In this document: one piece after another, positions 41,769 through 55,130 of the stretch
How positions within the stretch are numbered: position 1 is the stretch's first letter
Layout: every line of letters starts with the position of its first letter
Source of the DNA: Ipomoea triloba
Lineage: Eukaryota > Streptophyta > Magnoliopsida > Solanales > Convolvulaceae
NCBI RefSeq assembly: GCF_003576645.1
Contig: NC_044930.1
Coordinates: forward strand, 4,827,545-4,891,544
Direction of reading: 5' to 3'
DNA length: 64,000 nucleotides
Made by a program: the position numbers and the translations under genes
The notes under the pieces: generated by a model
The model's input: only the letters and a program-made list of their open reading frames with translations
The model's database searches: none
Told to the model about the DNA's origin: nothing

Positions 41769-44700
41769 ATGGAAAAAATGGATATTGATCGCGACACTGA
41801 ATCCGGAGGTCAATTGAATACTCTGATTGACAAAAGAAATTGTTTCGATTCCTTTAAACTTCTAACCGTAATTCTTTATTTCTGAAATTAGGAGAAAATG
41901 GAGCAGCAGAAAAGAAGCACAGTGCAGCAATAATGGTGGTATTGGTGGGTGCGCCGGGTAGTGGAAAGTCTACGTTCTGCGATCAGGTCATGCGCGCCTC
42001 CTCTCGACCCTGGGTTCGGGTCTGCCAGGTTCGTCTTCTAACTTTTTCTTTTTGGTGTATCTATGTCTGCGCATGCATCAATACTCTTCTTATTGTATTT
42101 GAGATGTTCGACGAATTTTCTGAACGGGAAATTTCATTATTACTCTTTCGTGTGCATATCTTAGTTTAGTCTTGTTTCTTCAAACAGGGAATTGTAACTT
42201 TGAGTTTCAAATTCGTATGTGTATCTGGTTATGTATACTGTATAGCAATGATTTTTTTTTTTCTTCAATCATGGTTTCTCACTTGTGGCTTGGAGAACTA
42301 TGTTACTTACTAAATGGGGTCTAAGAAGTGTGGAAGACATGGCTAGCCAGCATAAATTGGAGGGTCTGATAATAGAGAAGAGGATTGAAACAAAATACCC
42401 GCAATTTGTTATATAAATAGTGTTTTTCTTGGGCTTGGGCTGCTGTGGTTTGTAATTGGGATGGTTTTTTCGCAATTGTGTAGGATACAATTGGGAATGG
42501 CAAGGCAGGGACAAAGGCACAATGCCTGACGAGTGCAGCTACTGCATTGAAGGATGGTAAAAGTGTATTTATAGACAGATGCAACTTGGATATAGAACAG
42601 CGTGCAGACTTTATGAAGCTTGGTGACTCAAAGGTTGAGAAGCATGCTGTGGTGCTCGATCTTCCTGCAAAGATTTGTATATCTCGGTCTGTAAAACGCA
42701 CTGGGCATGAAGGAAAATTGCAAGGTGGGAAAGCTGCTGCCGTTGTTAATAGGATGCTTCAAAAGAAAGAATTGCCTAAGTTGAGTGAAGGATTTGCACG
42801 GATTACATTTTGTCAAGATGAAAAAGAAGTTCAAGCTGCTATTGATACATATTGTGGACTTGGTCCATCAGATTCACTTCCATCAGGTTGTTTTGGTCAG
42901 AAGAGTTCAAATGCCAAGGTTCAACTTGGTATAATGAAGTTCCTTAAAAAAGTAGATCCAGTGGGAGATGCTGGCCCTGTGGCAAGTACTGTTCAGGAGC
43001 ATATTCCTGATCAAGAGAACAAAGATAAAAATTCCAACCAAGGAGCAGAAGATGGTACTTCTACGTCAGCTTCTGCCTCCAAGGATGTGAAGAATGGTGA
43101 AGACCTAGATAGTAGCTCTACCTGTGCTGCCGGTTCTTCATACAATGTTCCCACCTTGGCATTTCCTTCTATTTCTACAGCAGATTTCCAGTTCAATCTT
43201 GAGAAGGCATCTGACATCATTGTTGAGAAAGTAGAAGAATTCATGAACAAACTTGGAAGTGCTAGGCTTGCTCTGGTGGATTTGTCCTCTGGATCAAAAA
43301 TACTTTCCCTGGTCAAGACAAAAGCTGCAAAAAAGAACATAGACCCTAATAAATTCTTTACATTTGTTGGTGATATAACTCAGCTATATTCTGTTGGAGG
43401 ATTACGCTGCAATGTAATTGCTAATGCTGCCAACTGGTAAACTTTATAAACATTATTACTTGTTGTGTACAGGTCTGTCTCCTCATGATCAGTTGTTAAA
43501 GGGAGAAACCAATAATTTCATTGATTATATCCCTATAACCACTGGTAATTTTGCTTGTTAGGAAGATGATCTAAAGATTAGTTTTGTGCAGGCGACTTAA
43601 ACCAGGAGGCGGAGGGACAAATGCTGCTATATTTAATGCCGCAGGTCCTGCCTTGGAAAGTGCAACCAAAGAAAGAATTGGATCCCTAGCACCTGGAAAA
43701 GCTGTTGTGGTTCCTCTCCCTTCATCGTCGCCCTTGTTTAGTAGGGAAGGTGTAACCCATGTGATACATGTTCTTGGACCAAATATGAATCCCAAGAGAC
43801 CAAATTGTCTAAACAATGACTATGTCAAGGGCTGCAAGATTCTTTCTGAAGCCTACTCATCACTTTTTGATGGATTTGCATCAATACTGAGGACCCATAG
43901 AGAGTTCTCCAAGGAAAATTCTGAGGATCAATTTAAATCACAAGATCAACAGGGCAGAGGTGCTCAGAATGGTGATCAGAAGGTTAAGAGGGAAGCTGCT
44001 TTTGAACCTGAGAGAAGCAAAAAATATAAAAGCTTTCCGAAAGAACTTGGACCCAACACCAAGTGCCCTCTTGATACAAGCAACAACCCTGAGAGAAAAG
44101 ATGAAAAGCATACAACCAAAACTTGGGGATCATGGGCACAAGCTCTTTATGACATTGCCATGCATCCTGAAAAGCATAAGAATGATGTTTTAGACACATC
44201 ACAGGATGTTGTTGTTCTGAACGATATGTATCCAAAGGTTAATACTCTCTTTCTTTCCTCCATTCCCTTCTTACCTGAGTCTTTTTAAAAGTGAAGTCCA
44301 TTCTTCTGGCAGTCACAAAAGCACCTGTTGGTGTTGGCACGAGTTGAAGGTCTTGATCGTCTGGCGGATGTTTCCAAGGAGCATCTCCCATTGCTTAAGA
44401 CAATGCATGCAGTTGGACTGAAGTGGGCAGAAGAGTTTCTGAATGAAAATGAATCCTTAATATTCCGTCTTGGATACCATTCGGTATGGTTTTTAATTGA
44501 TTATTACTTAAATTTACACTGTTTGTACCTTCATATCAGTGATATCACGAGTCCCTTCCTGCAGGTCCCCTCAATGCGACAACTGCACCTTCATGTGATC
44601 AGCCAGGATTTCAACTCAAAGCATCTGAAGAACAAGAAGCATTGGAACTCATTCAATTCCCTCTTCTTCCGGGATTCAGTTGATGTGATAGAGGAAGTCA

Positions 44701-44900
44701 GTCAAAATGGAAAGGCTACCCTGAATGATGATGAAAAGTTGCTCGCAATGGAGTTGCGATGCCATAGATGTCGTAGTGCTCATCCCAACATTCCCCGCCT
44801 GAAGGCACATATTGGCTCATGTCAAGCCCCATTCCCTTCTTTCCTGCTCCAAAATGTTCGTTTAGTGTGCACACCAGGTAAGATGCAAATAGGTTCATGA
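41769..44900 (+). CDS. Aprataxin-like / bHLH140-type protein (760 aa)
   Basis: Six exons, all GT-AG: 41769-41808, 41892-42028, 42484-43436, 43592-44237, 44313-44483 and 44565-44900. Residues 33-41 are a P-loop (GAPGSGKST) of a polynucleotide-kinase-like domain, with DRCN further on. A macro domain follows (about 345-470; NVIANAAN, GGGGTNAAI). The HIT domain (about 592-675) has QLHLHVISQDF; the first His of HxHxH is Gln. A C2HE-like zinc finger (C715, C718, H731, C735) closes it. This kinase-macro-HIT-zinc finger order is that of Arabidopsis At5g01310 (APTX/bHLH140). Aprataxins remove AMP from aborted DNA ligation ends in single-strand break repair. A GT at 44878 and an AG at 44989-44990 would allow an alternative last exon (44991-45100). 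Confidence 0.85.
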
Positions 44901-46360
44901 ATTGCTCCCTATCATAATCCCATGTCCACTGTGAATTCGAGTAACAGTAAAATATCTGTAGTTTTGGTCTTTCTCTCATCTCTTATTTAGAGCATGTTTC
45001 TCTCATGAAATCAAAATGGAAAGTGCAGGAATATGATGTTATAAAGAATGAAAATGAAGAACAATTAAAAAACAAAAAAGATTACTGTTCTATTCTATGA
45101 TTTATAAAATGTACTACCTAATATATTAGGGATAATAGAGTAATATAACCAAAATAGTCAAATAGACATAATACCACTAATATATTTTTTTTGAAAATTA
45201 CCACTTATATATTTGAATATATATATTAGGGGTTATTTTTTGGTTTATGTAAGAGAAATAGATGACTTGGATGATAGATATAGGAAGAGAGAGAAGAATG
45301 AGGTGCCTCTGCAAGAGTGGAGTTTTTTGCAGGTAAATGGTCTTAGTCTCACTGACGCAATAGACAACTGCGTCAGGCACATGTGAAGGCCACTTATTGC
45401 GTCCAGTGCACGCGCCTGCTGGCCGCGTTAGGCACGCCTGACCTTTTGTTTTTTTTTAAAAAAAAATATATATTTTTTAATTTTTTTTTCCCTCATTTTT
45501 TCTTTCCTAATCATACTTACAAAAACTGCTCAAACCACGCAATCTATTCACCTGTCCTGCAAGCTTTTGCATGTGAATGTAGTAATTACGAGAGGCTCAG
45601 ACCACGCAGTTGAGAAAGTTTTAGTGGGGAGCTAGGCTGACACGATGTGGCATCACAAACCAAAAGTCATGGTTTCTCAATATAGTTACACGCATGTGTG
45701 ATATGAATTAAACTTTGGTAAAGGGATAAATAATGACGGTGTCGTAGTCTCGTAGACCATATATTCTCAAAATTTCTAGAAATATGGGACTTGAAGAAAG
45801 TTCCAATGGTTAATAGTATTCGCACTCTAGTACTGATTGCTCCGTCATATACGCCATTTTCATTCAGAGAAAAAAGAACAAATTTATATGAAATGAAATT
45901 TAAGACTTCCACCGAGTATGAAGGCTTGTGTATGATTAGGACATGTCCTTTGAAGGCGACAAGTCAACATTTCCACGCTGGCCAGAACTAACTACCGTTT
46001 AAGGTTACGAATTACGAAAGGGACAATATTAGGCTTGAGACTTTTGACAAAATTATCATATAGCACTAACCCAATGCAATTATGCAATGGGCCCAGATTG
46101 TGACGTAACAAAATATCCCAATGCGTATTCCTCGCGGTGAAGAATCATTTGACATGCAGAAATCCAAAAAAGAGGAAACCGGTGGGCGGAGAATTCTGAA
46201 AAACAGGAATGGTAAAAAAAAAAAATTCCGATATACAGAGGAGCAATATAATAGTTCAATGATTACACAAACGTAAGTAAGAGGGGGAAACTTGAAAGTT
46301 GTTCAAGGTAGACAAGCCAATTCCCCTTTGTTATTTCCTCCCTCAACGACACTTAACAGT
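44901..46360. other. Intergenic between aprataxin and PDC genes
   Basis: This is a convergent region: both genes end into it. It may include an alternative last exon of the aprataxin gene (44991-45100, open for 36 codons). A GC-richer patch at 45340-45440 with repeated TGCGTCAGGCAC-like words may be a transposon remnant. Nothing else is recognised. Confidence 0.5.
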
Positions 46361-48997
46361 TTACTGAGGGTTTGGAGGCCTGCTGTTAGCTGCAGAGACC
46401 CTAGAACCCCATTCAAGCAGCTCTTTGCTCGTATCATCCTTGTGAACAATCACTTCAATGAAGCACAGACAATCCTTCTTGGCTCCGGTCGCAGTCTCAA
46501 TTGCTTCAATGAGCTCCTCTTCGTAGAAAACCTACATTGTTATGACCGACCGGGGAAATCAGCAATTGGAAGTTCACAGCAACAGAAAAGGAGTTTGGAA
46601 TTGAACATAATCGCGGGTATAGTCAATTTCACTCACCTTGGCTGTCCAGCACTTGCCCTCACCATTGTGGATTGCATCAATGAGTGCAGTGTAGTTCCAG
46701 TTCTTGATGACATTGTAAGGTCCATCATGGATCTCTACTTCAATCGTGTAGCCACCATTGTTTATCAGGAAAATGATGGGTCTCTGACCGCAACGCAGCA
46801 TTGTTGACACATCCTGAGCTGTCACCTGAAAGCTACCATCTCCAATGCAAGAAATCACCCGCTTCTCCGGTGTAGCTTGTGCATACCCAAGAGTTGCACC
46901 TACAGACCATCCAATAGATCCATACTGCATTTGGAACTCGTATCTGCAACCAATAGTGAATAAGCTATTAGGTCACAAGGCAATAAAGCAGAAATCTGCA
47001 ATTTTGTTTTAGTTTATTTGGAGAAGATAAACTCATGAGATGAAATTTGCATTCTTTCTAGTGCTTACCCACATCCTTGAGGTAATTTCAACTTTTGACA
47101 ATTGAACCATGAGTCCCCTGTCTCAGCAATAACAGCTGTTTCACCTGACAACATTTTCTGGATGTGCTGGAAAAGAACATTGACCCTTAATGGCTCCTTC
47201 GGCTCACACTTGAGTGGCTGGCCTTCAGGGACAAAAATCCTAGAGTAATTCTCATACGCTGTTTTGTTGTGCTTAAGTCTCTTCGCAAGTGCAGAAAGGA
47301 AATCCTTCATTAGAACACAGCCAAATGCAGGACCATTGGCAATGGTCACACGATCAGGTTGCACAATGATTGCCTTCTCCTTCTTAAGAAGCAAAGAATA
47401 GCCAACCGAGCTGTAGTCGTTGAATATTGGTCCCGCAAACAAGTAAGCATCAGCTGATTCAACAATCTCAGCACAGAACGCAGTGCTCACTGCACCCCAG
47501 TAGGTTCCAATGAAATGCGGATGGTGCTCAGGTACTAGCCCCTTAGCAGAGGGCATAACAGCCGTGGCATACCCACAAGAATCTGCCAACTCGACAAAGG
47601 CTTTACAAGCTTTTGCAACACGCATTTTTGGCCCTCCAACCAGCACTGGCTTCACAGCTTTGTTCAAGAACTCTGCAGCAGCCTCCACTGCTGCCTCCAA
47701 ACCCATCTGATTACTCAATCTATCCAACAAAGAAACAAACATAAATCAATTTGATCACATTTATTGCAGAAGATGTGACACACATTCAAACAATCAAGAA
47801 CACCCTATTGATACTACAGCCACCTGATAAACAAAGAATGTAGATCTCATACGAAATTGCAAATAAGCAGAAAGCTATCATTCAGTCTCCTTTAGACAGA
47901 ACAATATGAGATATAAACTTATAATAGATCAACATATGGAAAGCCAAAATTCCTTACAGAGTACATCAAAATGATTTTAGCAATCCTAAGTGGCCTACCT
48001 ACCCAAATTGAGCTAAAACCAAAAGAATATGCACACACATAAAAGGTATTCTCAACTTAATATACATTGACTATAAAATATATAGTATCAGCATTCCATT
48101 TTATCTCCATGACAATAAACTACCATTTCTTAGTTTATTATTAGTAATAAAGCAGTTGATTATTTATGGAAAAAAGATCTAGCAGAAAAACAGAAGGTTG
48201 AGAGGGAACATACTTGGGGTTAAGTGAAAATGGAACCGGTTCACGAATAAAGGTGGGATGAGGGATCCCTGCCAAGTTACAGCCGATGCTTATGTAAACC
48301 GGCTTGCTCTCCTTCAACGCCGTCGATACCGCCGTATCGATCAACTCGTGCGCATCTTCCAAATTGTTCACCACAGCCTGAAGAAGAAAATGCATCAATA
48401 ATATTATACCTAGATTTTATAAATAAATGAATAATATAATGAGGATTAAGCAACCATAATTGTGTATCAAGGAGAGACCTGATAGCAAGTAACGGTTTGA
48501 AAGCATCGGAGCTCCTGGCTAAAATCGGGTAAACCGATAGTGTGGTGGAGGATCCGGTTAGTTCCGTAGTCGTTCGAGTTGGGACCACCGACGATGCATA
48601 TCAGCGGGAGGTTTTCACTGTACGCGCCGGCGATGGCGTTGAGGACGCTAAGTCCTCCGACGGTGAAAGTGACGACGCAGGCTCCAACTCCGCGGGCCCG
48701 AGCATAGCCGTCGGCGGCGTATCCGGCGTTGAGCTCGTTGCAGCAGCCGATCAGGTTGAGCCCCGGCTCCGCAATGAGGTGGTCAAGCAGAGTAAGATTA
48801 AAGTCCCCGGGGACGCTGAACACGTCGGTCACCCCGATCTGGACGAGGCGGCGCGCCAGATGGCGGCCTAGAGTAGCCTCAGCCGAGCTGAAGGCAACGG
48901 GCGTTGAGTGAACCGTATTGACGCCGTTTGTCGGCGCGTTGGCTACGTCGCCGCTCCCTGGCTTACAAGCTTCGATTGATCCGATCTTAGTATCCAT
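46361..48997 (-). CDS. PDC: Pyruvate decarboxylase (603 aa)
   Basis: Five exons in transcript order: 48997-48479, 48377-48214, 47719-47069, 46943-46637 and 46531-46361; phases agree and the sum is 604 codons including stop, the normal plant length. The enzyme is thiamine-diphosphate dependent and turns pyruvate into acetaldehyde and CO2 in the cytosol, the first step of ethanol fermentation under low oxygen. Seen in the sequence: the catalytic Glu in CCNELNAGY (E88), the central regulatory domain in exon 3, and the ThDP motif GDG (479-481) followed by NN (506-507) in FLINNGGY. The end NSRPPNPQ is the typical plant PDC C-terminus. A TATA-like site lies about 113 bp upstream. No disruption is visible, so it should be functional. 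Confidence 0.93.
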
Positions 48998-49110
48998 AAC
49001 AGCAACAAAAGAACGGTTGAGAAATGGTGTAGTATCTTCCTGCTTCTTCTACAACTTTCAGTGGAAATTCGTTTATTTAGCGTGTGAGACAGCTACGAGA
49101 AATGGAAGTG

Positions 49111-49120
49111 TATATATAGG
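49111..49120 (-). promoter_or_regulatory. TATA box of the PDC gene
   Basis: CCTATATATA on the minus strand, about 113 bp upstream of the PDC ATG. A start site about 30 bp downstream would give an 80-bp leader. No other good TATA motif lies closer. Confidence 0.6.
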
Positions 49121-49238
49121 TGGTGCAATTTGGAGACGAAGAAAACCAGGGGCGGTTTTTTATTTCGAACAAAATTACACAGGAAAAGTACTTGTTGGTT
49201 TCGCCCTCCCCTCCATAATATTCATACGGCTTATTTTA

Positions 49239-49394
49239 TCTGTCCTATATACTATTCATTAATCAAATTAATTCTTTTTTTAAAACCAATATTTACTTAT
49301 AATTTTTATATTTTATCTGTCCTATATACTATTCATTAATCAAATTAATTCTTTTTTTAAAACTAATATTTACTTATAATTTTTATATTTAATA
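49239..49394. repeat. 78-bp tandem duplication
   Basis: Two copies, each beginning near TGTCCTATATACTATTCATT (49241 and 49319), with one or two differences. It is non-coding and lies just upstream of the PDC promoter. Confidence 0.75.
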
Positions 49395-49585
49395 ATATTT
49401 TAATGTAATTTTTAAATATATAAGTTTCATATATTAATTTTAAACTTTAACCGACGACATATAAAATAAGATCAAAAAATATTTTTTTAATGATAAAAAA
49501 TTTGTTACACATACAAAAGATAAAGATCTAAATATAACCTTCAAAATAACTATGTAATAACACCCAACTAATAATAAAATTTTAT

Positions 49586-49874
49586 GGCCCTGTTTGGTAA
49601 ATAATCAGCCTATCAGCCAATTTTGGCTTATTTGATCACTATTAGTTGTTTGGTTAATAAGCTTTTTGTAACTCTAAAATACTAAAATTCAAAAGGCTAC
49701 TCAAAGCAGCCTTTTCAATTAGCTTTTTGAGAGAAAAAATTATACCAAACAGCTAACAGCTAACAGCTAATCTATCAAACAACTTTTTACAATCAGCTAA
49801 TGTTATTAACAAATCATACCTTCTAACCCAAACAGCCAACGCAATCAGCCAACAACTATTTACCAAACAGGACC
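49586..49874. mobile_element. MITE, 289 bp
   Basis: The ends are inverted: GGCCCTGTTTGGTAAATA at the left and TATTTACCAAACAGGACC at the right. Both flanks carry TAT, a possible 3-bp target duplication. The interior holds repeated CAGCTAA and TCAGCC words and no ORF. Confidence 0.7.
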
Positions 49875-50129
49875 TATATCATTATAGAATCCATAATTTT
49901 ATAAAATATTCAACGTATACGTACACATACATGCACATAACTGCAGGGCATAAACTACGAGGCAAAGGTGGCAAAAGACACCAGAAAGGTTAGGTAAACA
50001 AATGTGGCATTTTTTGTAAATAATGCTATTTAAATATATGGTTTTTTCAACCATGCTGTTGTCTTTTTGGTATTTTTTTAAAGGCAAATTAGACTCTCTT
50101 GCTAATCTTTAATGGTGAGATGGGTTGAG

Positions 50130-50395
50130 TTTTTATAAGTATTATATTTTTTAACATAAGTATTACAATTTTCATTATAAGTAACTCTTCAACGCTTAAT
50201 ATTACATATTAATTAAAAGTATCACATTTTTCGTCATAAATATTATACTTCATCTCCTAAGTAACAATTAAACAATTTATCCATTATTACTACTCTGTAT
50301 TATATTTTTTCTAATAATTAACTATTCAAGTCTAAATATTATATTCTGATTTAAAAGTATTACATTTTTCAACATAAGTATTACATTTTCATCGT
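50130..50395. repeat. Degenerate TAAGTATTACA-type repeat
   Basis: Units of about 25-35 bp containing AAGTATTACATTTTTC or close variants recur about eight times with CAAC/CATC-AT between them. Copies are strongly diverged. The similar words ATTCACAATTTAC and AAATATTCAC recur near 38050-38220 and 63800-63900. Confidence 0.5.
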
Positions 50396-52647
50396 GGTCA
50401 GACCCATTTCATTGATAAAGATCCGTAAGACAAATGCACAAGAGACTCACTTTTTTTTTTAAATATAAAAATTAGGAGCAATTTGATAATTTAATATTTT
50501 AAAATTTCATTAAATGGAATGACGTTATTAAAGAATCATCATATTTTTCGAGTTTTTAATGAAGTGATCTTAACAAAAATAATTTAATTTTATTTATTAG
50601 GCAAAGTTTTAATTTCATAAAAATCCCAATAAGTATAAATGGGTGAGAAATTGAGAATGTGACTATGTGAGATTGGATAAACGTGTCAACGAAGAGAACC
50701 TTCCGTTGACCATGGAGATCGCTGATAGTTGAGCCATGTTTCATGCATGGCTGTTCAAACTTTTGTTCCCTTTTTATTTTTATTTTGTTAAATAAAAGTA
50801 AAACTTATATGAATTTTAATTAATTTCCGCCGCCAAATTGAACTATTAAATTCGAATAAGAAATTTGAATTTGGTGAGAGCTTAGGCAATTTTAGTTTTT
50901 CCTCTAAAAGGAGACATAAATGCGAGTATGGCGACTTCAATTTGATCATGAATTCTCTCAATCCTTCCACTTCAATTGGTTCATGCATTCCTCACGTACT
51001 ACTATTCAACAAAATTTCATGCAAATAAAATTTTTTTGTATACCAAACCAAATTAAATTTATCAGAATATTATTTATCCCAACCAATATTAGTAATACAA
51101 CAATTACTACATAATATTTACTATCAGATATTAATTTTGATTCCGCTTAAGACCTTACAACTACATTAACGACACACTTAGGTATGTTATATTTTGAGTT
51201 TAAATTTTATTGGGAATATTTGATAAATAATTATTAGTTAATTGGGTTAGTAATTTCGTTGGGTGAGAGAAAGAGAAAGATACTTGTGGAAGACGTAATT
51301 TCCATATAAATCACCAATTATGCGAAGATTAGTAAGGTTGGATCCAGTTTTCTCCGATAAATATGGAAATATAATTAAAAGATGACAAGTTGAAGTTGGT
51401 CTGCTGGAAGACAAGGAAGTCATTAGCTACGAAATATCAGTACTCGAATAAGTCCAAATAAATAAATAAAATCCATTGTTTACTGTAATAATATTATAAA
51501 ATAAAAATATGTAGGGACTAAACCAGGATTTGACCGTTTACGAGGTATGAGGGGGACATGATGGGTATTAAAGCGGCGACGTGGTATTTGAATACCGTGA
51601 ATGAAACTAACGGTGACGGCTAAAAGGCGGAAACTATGAGCCTCCTTCTTGGTTTTCCAAGTGAAAACCGGATGAACAATCCACAGACCACACCCTTCAT
51701 TCGCACGTTCTAGGAAACCACTCATCCAATCAAATTCAACCCCTTTTTAAAGCTTTGCCAAAAGTGTCATATTCCACTCAGAGAAATCTTTTTGTTAACA
51801 TTTCATTTTTATTTCACAAATCATATTTTCCCTTTTTAAAATTTGAAAAAAAAAAAAAAAAGCTTCTATACTAATATTCACAACAATGTCAAATCTTACT
51901 TCCTTTTTCAAATCATACATCATATAACTGTTAGCAAAATAGAATTTATAAAATTTATTTTAAGTTAGTTAACAAGTTGAGTATTACTCTGAAGTGAAAG
52001 ATACTCGTACATAAAATAGGAAAGCTTGGAAGTAATGTCATTTCAAACATTTTAATGGAGAGCATAAATGCTTACTATAATAGTATACCCCAAGAATCAA
52101 AGTGAAGCTACTTTTAATGAGAGACAACAAATCAAAGTAAATATTAAAAGATTTTTAAAAAGTTAGGAGATAATAGGAGTAACATTTTTATTTATATATT
52201 TAATTATTTTTCTTGATGTAGAAACACGAAAATCGTGAGAAATGCGTCGTCGCAAGTAACATGCAGTTGAGATAAATTTTGTAATTTGCGATTACACAGA
52301 TCTCCGTCTCGTGACTAACAACTTCTTTTTCACCGCAATATTTCGCTGAATTAGACGGACTACAATCTTCCAACGTGGTTACTTCTCACCATCTCACTTT
52401 ATATGTTTATACATTAAAAAATGTTTTTTTTCTAAAATAACGAGAGATTAAGTATGATTCTCATACCAAAAGGTCACGACAAACGATTACTATCAACATC
52501 ATTCCAGTCGAGTTCGTCACGAATAATTTTCTTATCATTTACTTTTCTTGTGTGATTTACGAGCTATTGCATAAAATGATGTTTATTCAGTAGAATCCTC
52601 GAATAGTGAGGTTTATGTTATGATGTGGTATTATTAAATCTTGTACT

Positions 52648-52765
52648 TTGTGGTTTCATAGCATCACTATTACCTTTTTAAATGGAAGGTATTAGGTTCA
52701 AGTCCCACCTCATTAAAGTCATTATAAGTAGGTTATGTTCTGTAAAAAAAAATAAATAAATAAAT
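52648..52765 (+). mobile_element. SINE-like element with A-rich tail
   Basis: TGTGGTTTCATAGCATC resembles a degenerate A box and AGGTTCAAGTCCCACC is a good B box about 45 bp further on. The element ends in AAAAAAAAATAAATAAATAAATG. These are the parts of a tRNA-derived SINE. Confidence 0.55.
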
Positions 52766-53896
52766 GTAAAAAAATTCTTTATTTTCATTAACTACTTATA
52801 CATTAGTCAATTTTAGTATAGGTTAATAAGTATTTGTGTAATGATTGAATACCAAAAAATCAATAATCATTAAGTACTTATAAATTAGTCAAATTTAGTA
52901 TAGTATAGGTTAATAAATATTTGTGTAATAATTGAATACCAAAAAATCAAGAAAAAAAAAATGACACATCATATAATAGTACTGTCAAAGCAGGGCCTCC
53001 TCATTGCAGACTTAATTTTTAGCGAGTTTTTGTGGGGCAGCCCGTGAGCTAGAGTTCAAGTGGTCCTAGCCTGCCCCAAGCGGTGGACCACAAGCCTTGT
53101 TTTATAGAAAAAAAAAAAAACACTAACTAGATTTATTCTGATTTATTCCAAATATAAAATAATGTAAGTTTTAATTTAATTATCAGTTAAGTTTCATAAC
53201 AATTATCTTCATACTATTTGTTCCAAATAATGTAAAGAAAAGCAAAATATTGTGGAGATTGGACTAGATTAGGGGGGGAATTAGTGTGGGGAACTATCCA
53301 GATATTTGATTAGATTTTAATTGTTGCAAGTTGCCAAGCAAGTTGGGGACTACAGACATTTAGTCATATTAGAAAATAGAAAGTAGTTTTTGTATGAAAA
53401 TATTATTAAAGCGTGTATCAACAACAAAACTCAATTGTAATTTGTAAATAATTTAGCTTTATTATATATTTTACATTCTCAATGTACTTTTATTCTTTTA
53501 TTCTTTGTCGGAGATTACTTGTTAAGTTGTTGTCTCTTACTTTTCATAAATAGGGTATAGTAGTGCATGCCTTATTGTCGTTTAAATTTTAAATAAGATT
53601 TTCATTTTTGTTTTAAAAATAAGAATAATGACATATTTGTCTATGATCAAGTTAATTATACTCCAAGCGGTAAAGATTATAAATTTTTTCGTAAATTAAA
53701 ATTATATTTTATGTATAAATTTATTATTTTAGTTATTGTTTTGTCGATCTACTCTTAATTTTGATAAGTTATTCAGGAAGTGTCAATTTTGATCCCTTTT
53801 TTTTTTGGTGCTATATATCTCTTAGTTAATATTCCCTTAAGCCACCACTTAGAAAACAACTCATGATGACCAAAAATAGACGGGTCACTCCGAAAG

Positions 53897-53960
53897 GGAT
53901 AGTCGAGTGGATAGAGCATGACTCTCATACTTAAATGTCACTTGCTCAATTCTTGTTAAG
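53897..53960 (+). mobile_element. SINE head fragment (tRNA-like)
   Basis: GGATAGTCGAGTGGATAGAG followed by CATGACTCTCATAC looks like the A box and anticodon arm of a tRNA-derived SINE. The B box (TTGCTCAATTCTTG) is degraded. Too short for a functional element. Confidence 0.4.
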
Positions 53961-55130
53961 ACCTTCTTAATCAAGTCTATTACACATGATCTTTCCATTG
54001 ATTTGTGAGTTAGTAGTTACACAAGAGTAAGATTTATCCAATGTATACTCTTAAATAGTAATTGTTAATTATCTTGTATATACCCTGATATAGTACAGAG
54101 TAATTGTTAGTTTTTCTCATCATTAAAAAAATTAAGAAATAATAATTTTGCATATCACTAATATACAAATCATTATGTGAAGTATTTATCATAACCTAAA
54201 TATGTTCCATGTTATGACTTGAGCGACTCCCCACACAACAAGGCAAGAATAATTCAACTCGTTCAGTTGAGTTGATTGAGAACAAGTTTCTTGTGAAACA
54301 CACATAATTTTGGTGCAATTAAAATAATTATTAATATTGATATTTGGTTATGTATGACTTTATAATCAGAATAAATGTTTTAAAAATATAAAAATAAAAA
54401 ATTAAGGCAATTGATATTTAAGAGCGGCTATGAAGTGTGAGGAAATTAATGAAGTGAGGAGAGGTTAGTAAGGCGATGAAATGAGGAAAGTAGTTAAATG
54501 ACTAAACTAATAAAATGATACTTGATTTAAATTTTAATAAATTTTTGTAATTATAGACGTATTTTAAAAAGTTGTCAACCAAACAATGTATGACTTTCTT
54601 TCTCATTCCTTGTGTCTAACCCCATGAACGAAACACACCCTTAGTTGCATGAAATTATATAGGCAGTATATATGGAAAACTACTGTCACTACTCACTAAA
54701 CAGTAAGATTGTGAGGAAATATGGAAAAACACATGACATTACAACTAAGTAAACAAAACTTAACCTCTTATTAGAAGAAGCATACTGTGAAAAAAGAATC
54801 AAACAAATGATCAATTTCAAATCTATACAATATATCATCTAGACTACAGGTTTGAAACTGAGCTGTTTACATCTTGTAAGTTGCAACCCAAACTAGCCAT
54901 AGTGGTAAGTATGGAGATATCATTTCTTCACACAAGAATACAAAATTGCCAGAGAAAATGCAGTCTGGCTGTTGGCTCTCTGTCCCTTAAAAAATCGACT
55001 GAATATTCAACAGCCTGTCTTTCCTCTGATAGTTAGGCTAAACTAGATGTCAGCTGAACTATGTGCAATAGCATTTGGTCTGGTCTGACCAAGAAATGGT
55101 GTTTCCAGTTGCAGAACCAATTGTGATCCA

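Larger units (their letters stand above)
49121..51470. other. Intergenic upstream of PDC
   Basis: No gene recognised. It contains a 78-bp tandem duplication (49239-49394), a MITE (49586-49874) and a degenerate array of TAAGTATTACATTTTTC-like units (about 50130-50395). The remainder is AT-rich. Confidence 0.55.
51471..55130. other. Gene-poor AT-rich region
   Basis: No gene recognised. Short frames here have no visible domain. SINE-like pieces lie at 52648-52765 and 53897-53960. A 60-bp word around AAATTAGTCAAATTTAGTATAG is duplicated near 52790 and 52870. Confidence 0.55.

Noticed and set aside
41933..42169. Separate 78-codon P-loop ORF
   Set aside because: It is exon 2 of the aprataxin-like gene read on into the intron; the splice donor at 42029 removes the extra residues.
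46292..46807. 171-codon plus-strand frame
   Set aside because: Antisense shadow of PDC exons 4 and 5.
51480..51725. 81-codon minus-strand frame
   Set aside because: No recognisable domain, poor neighbours for a gene, and no intron or promoter signals.
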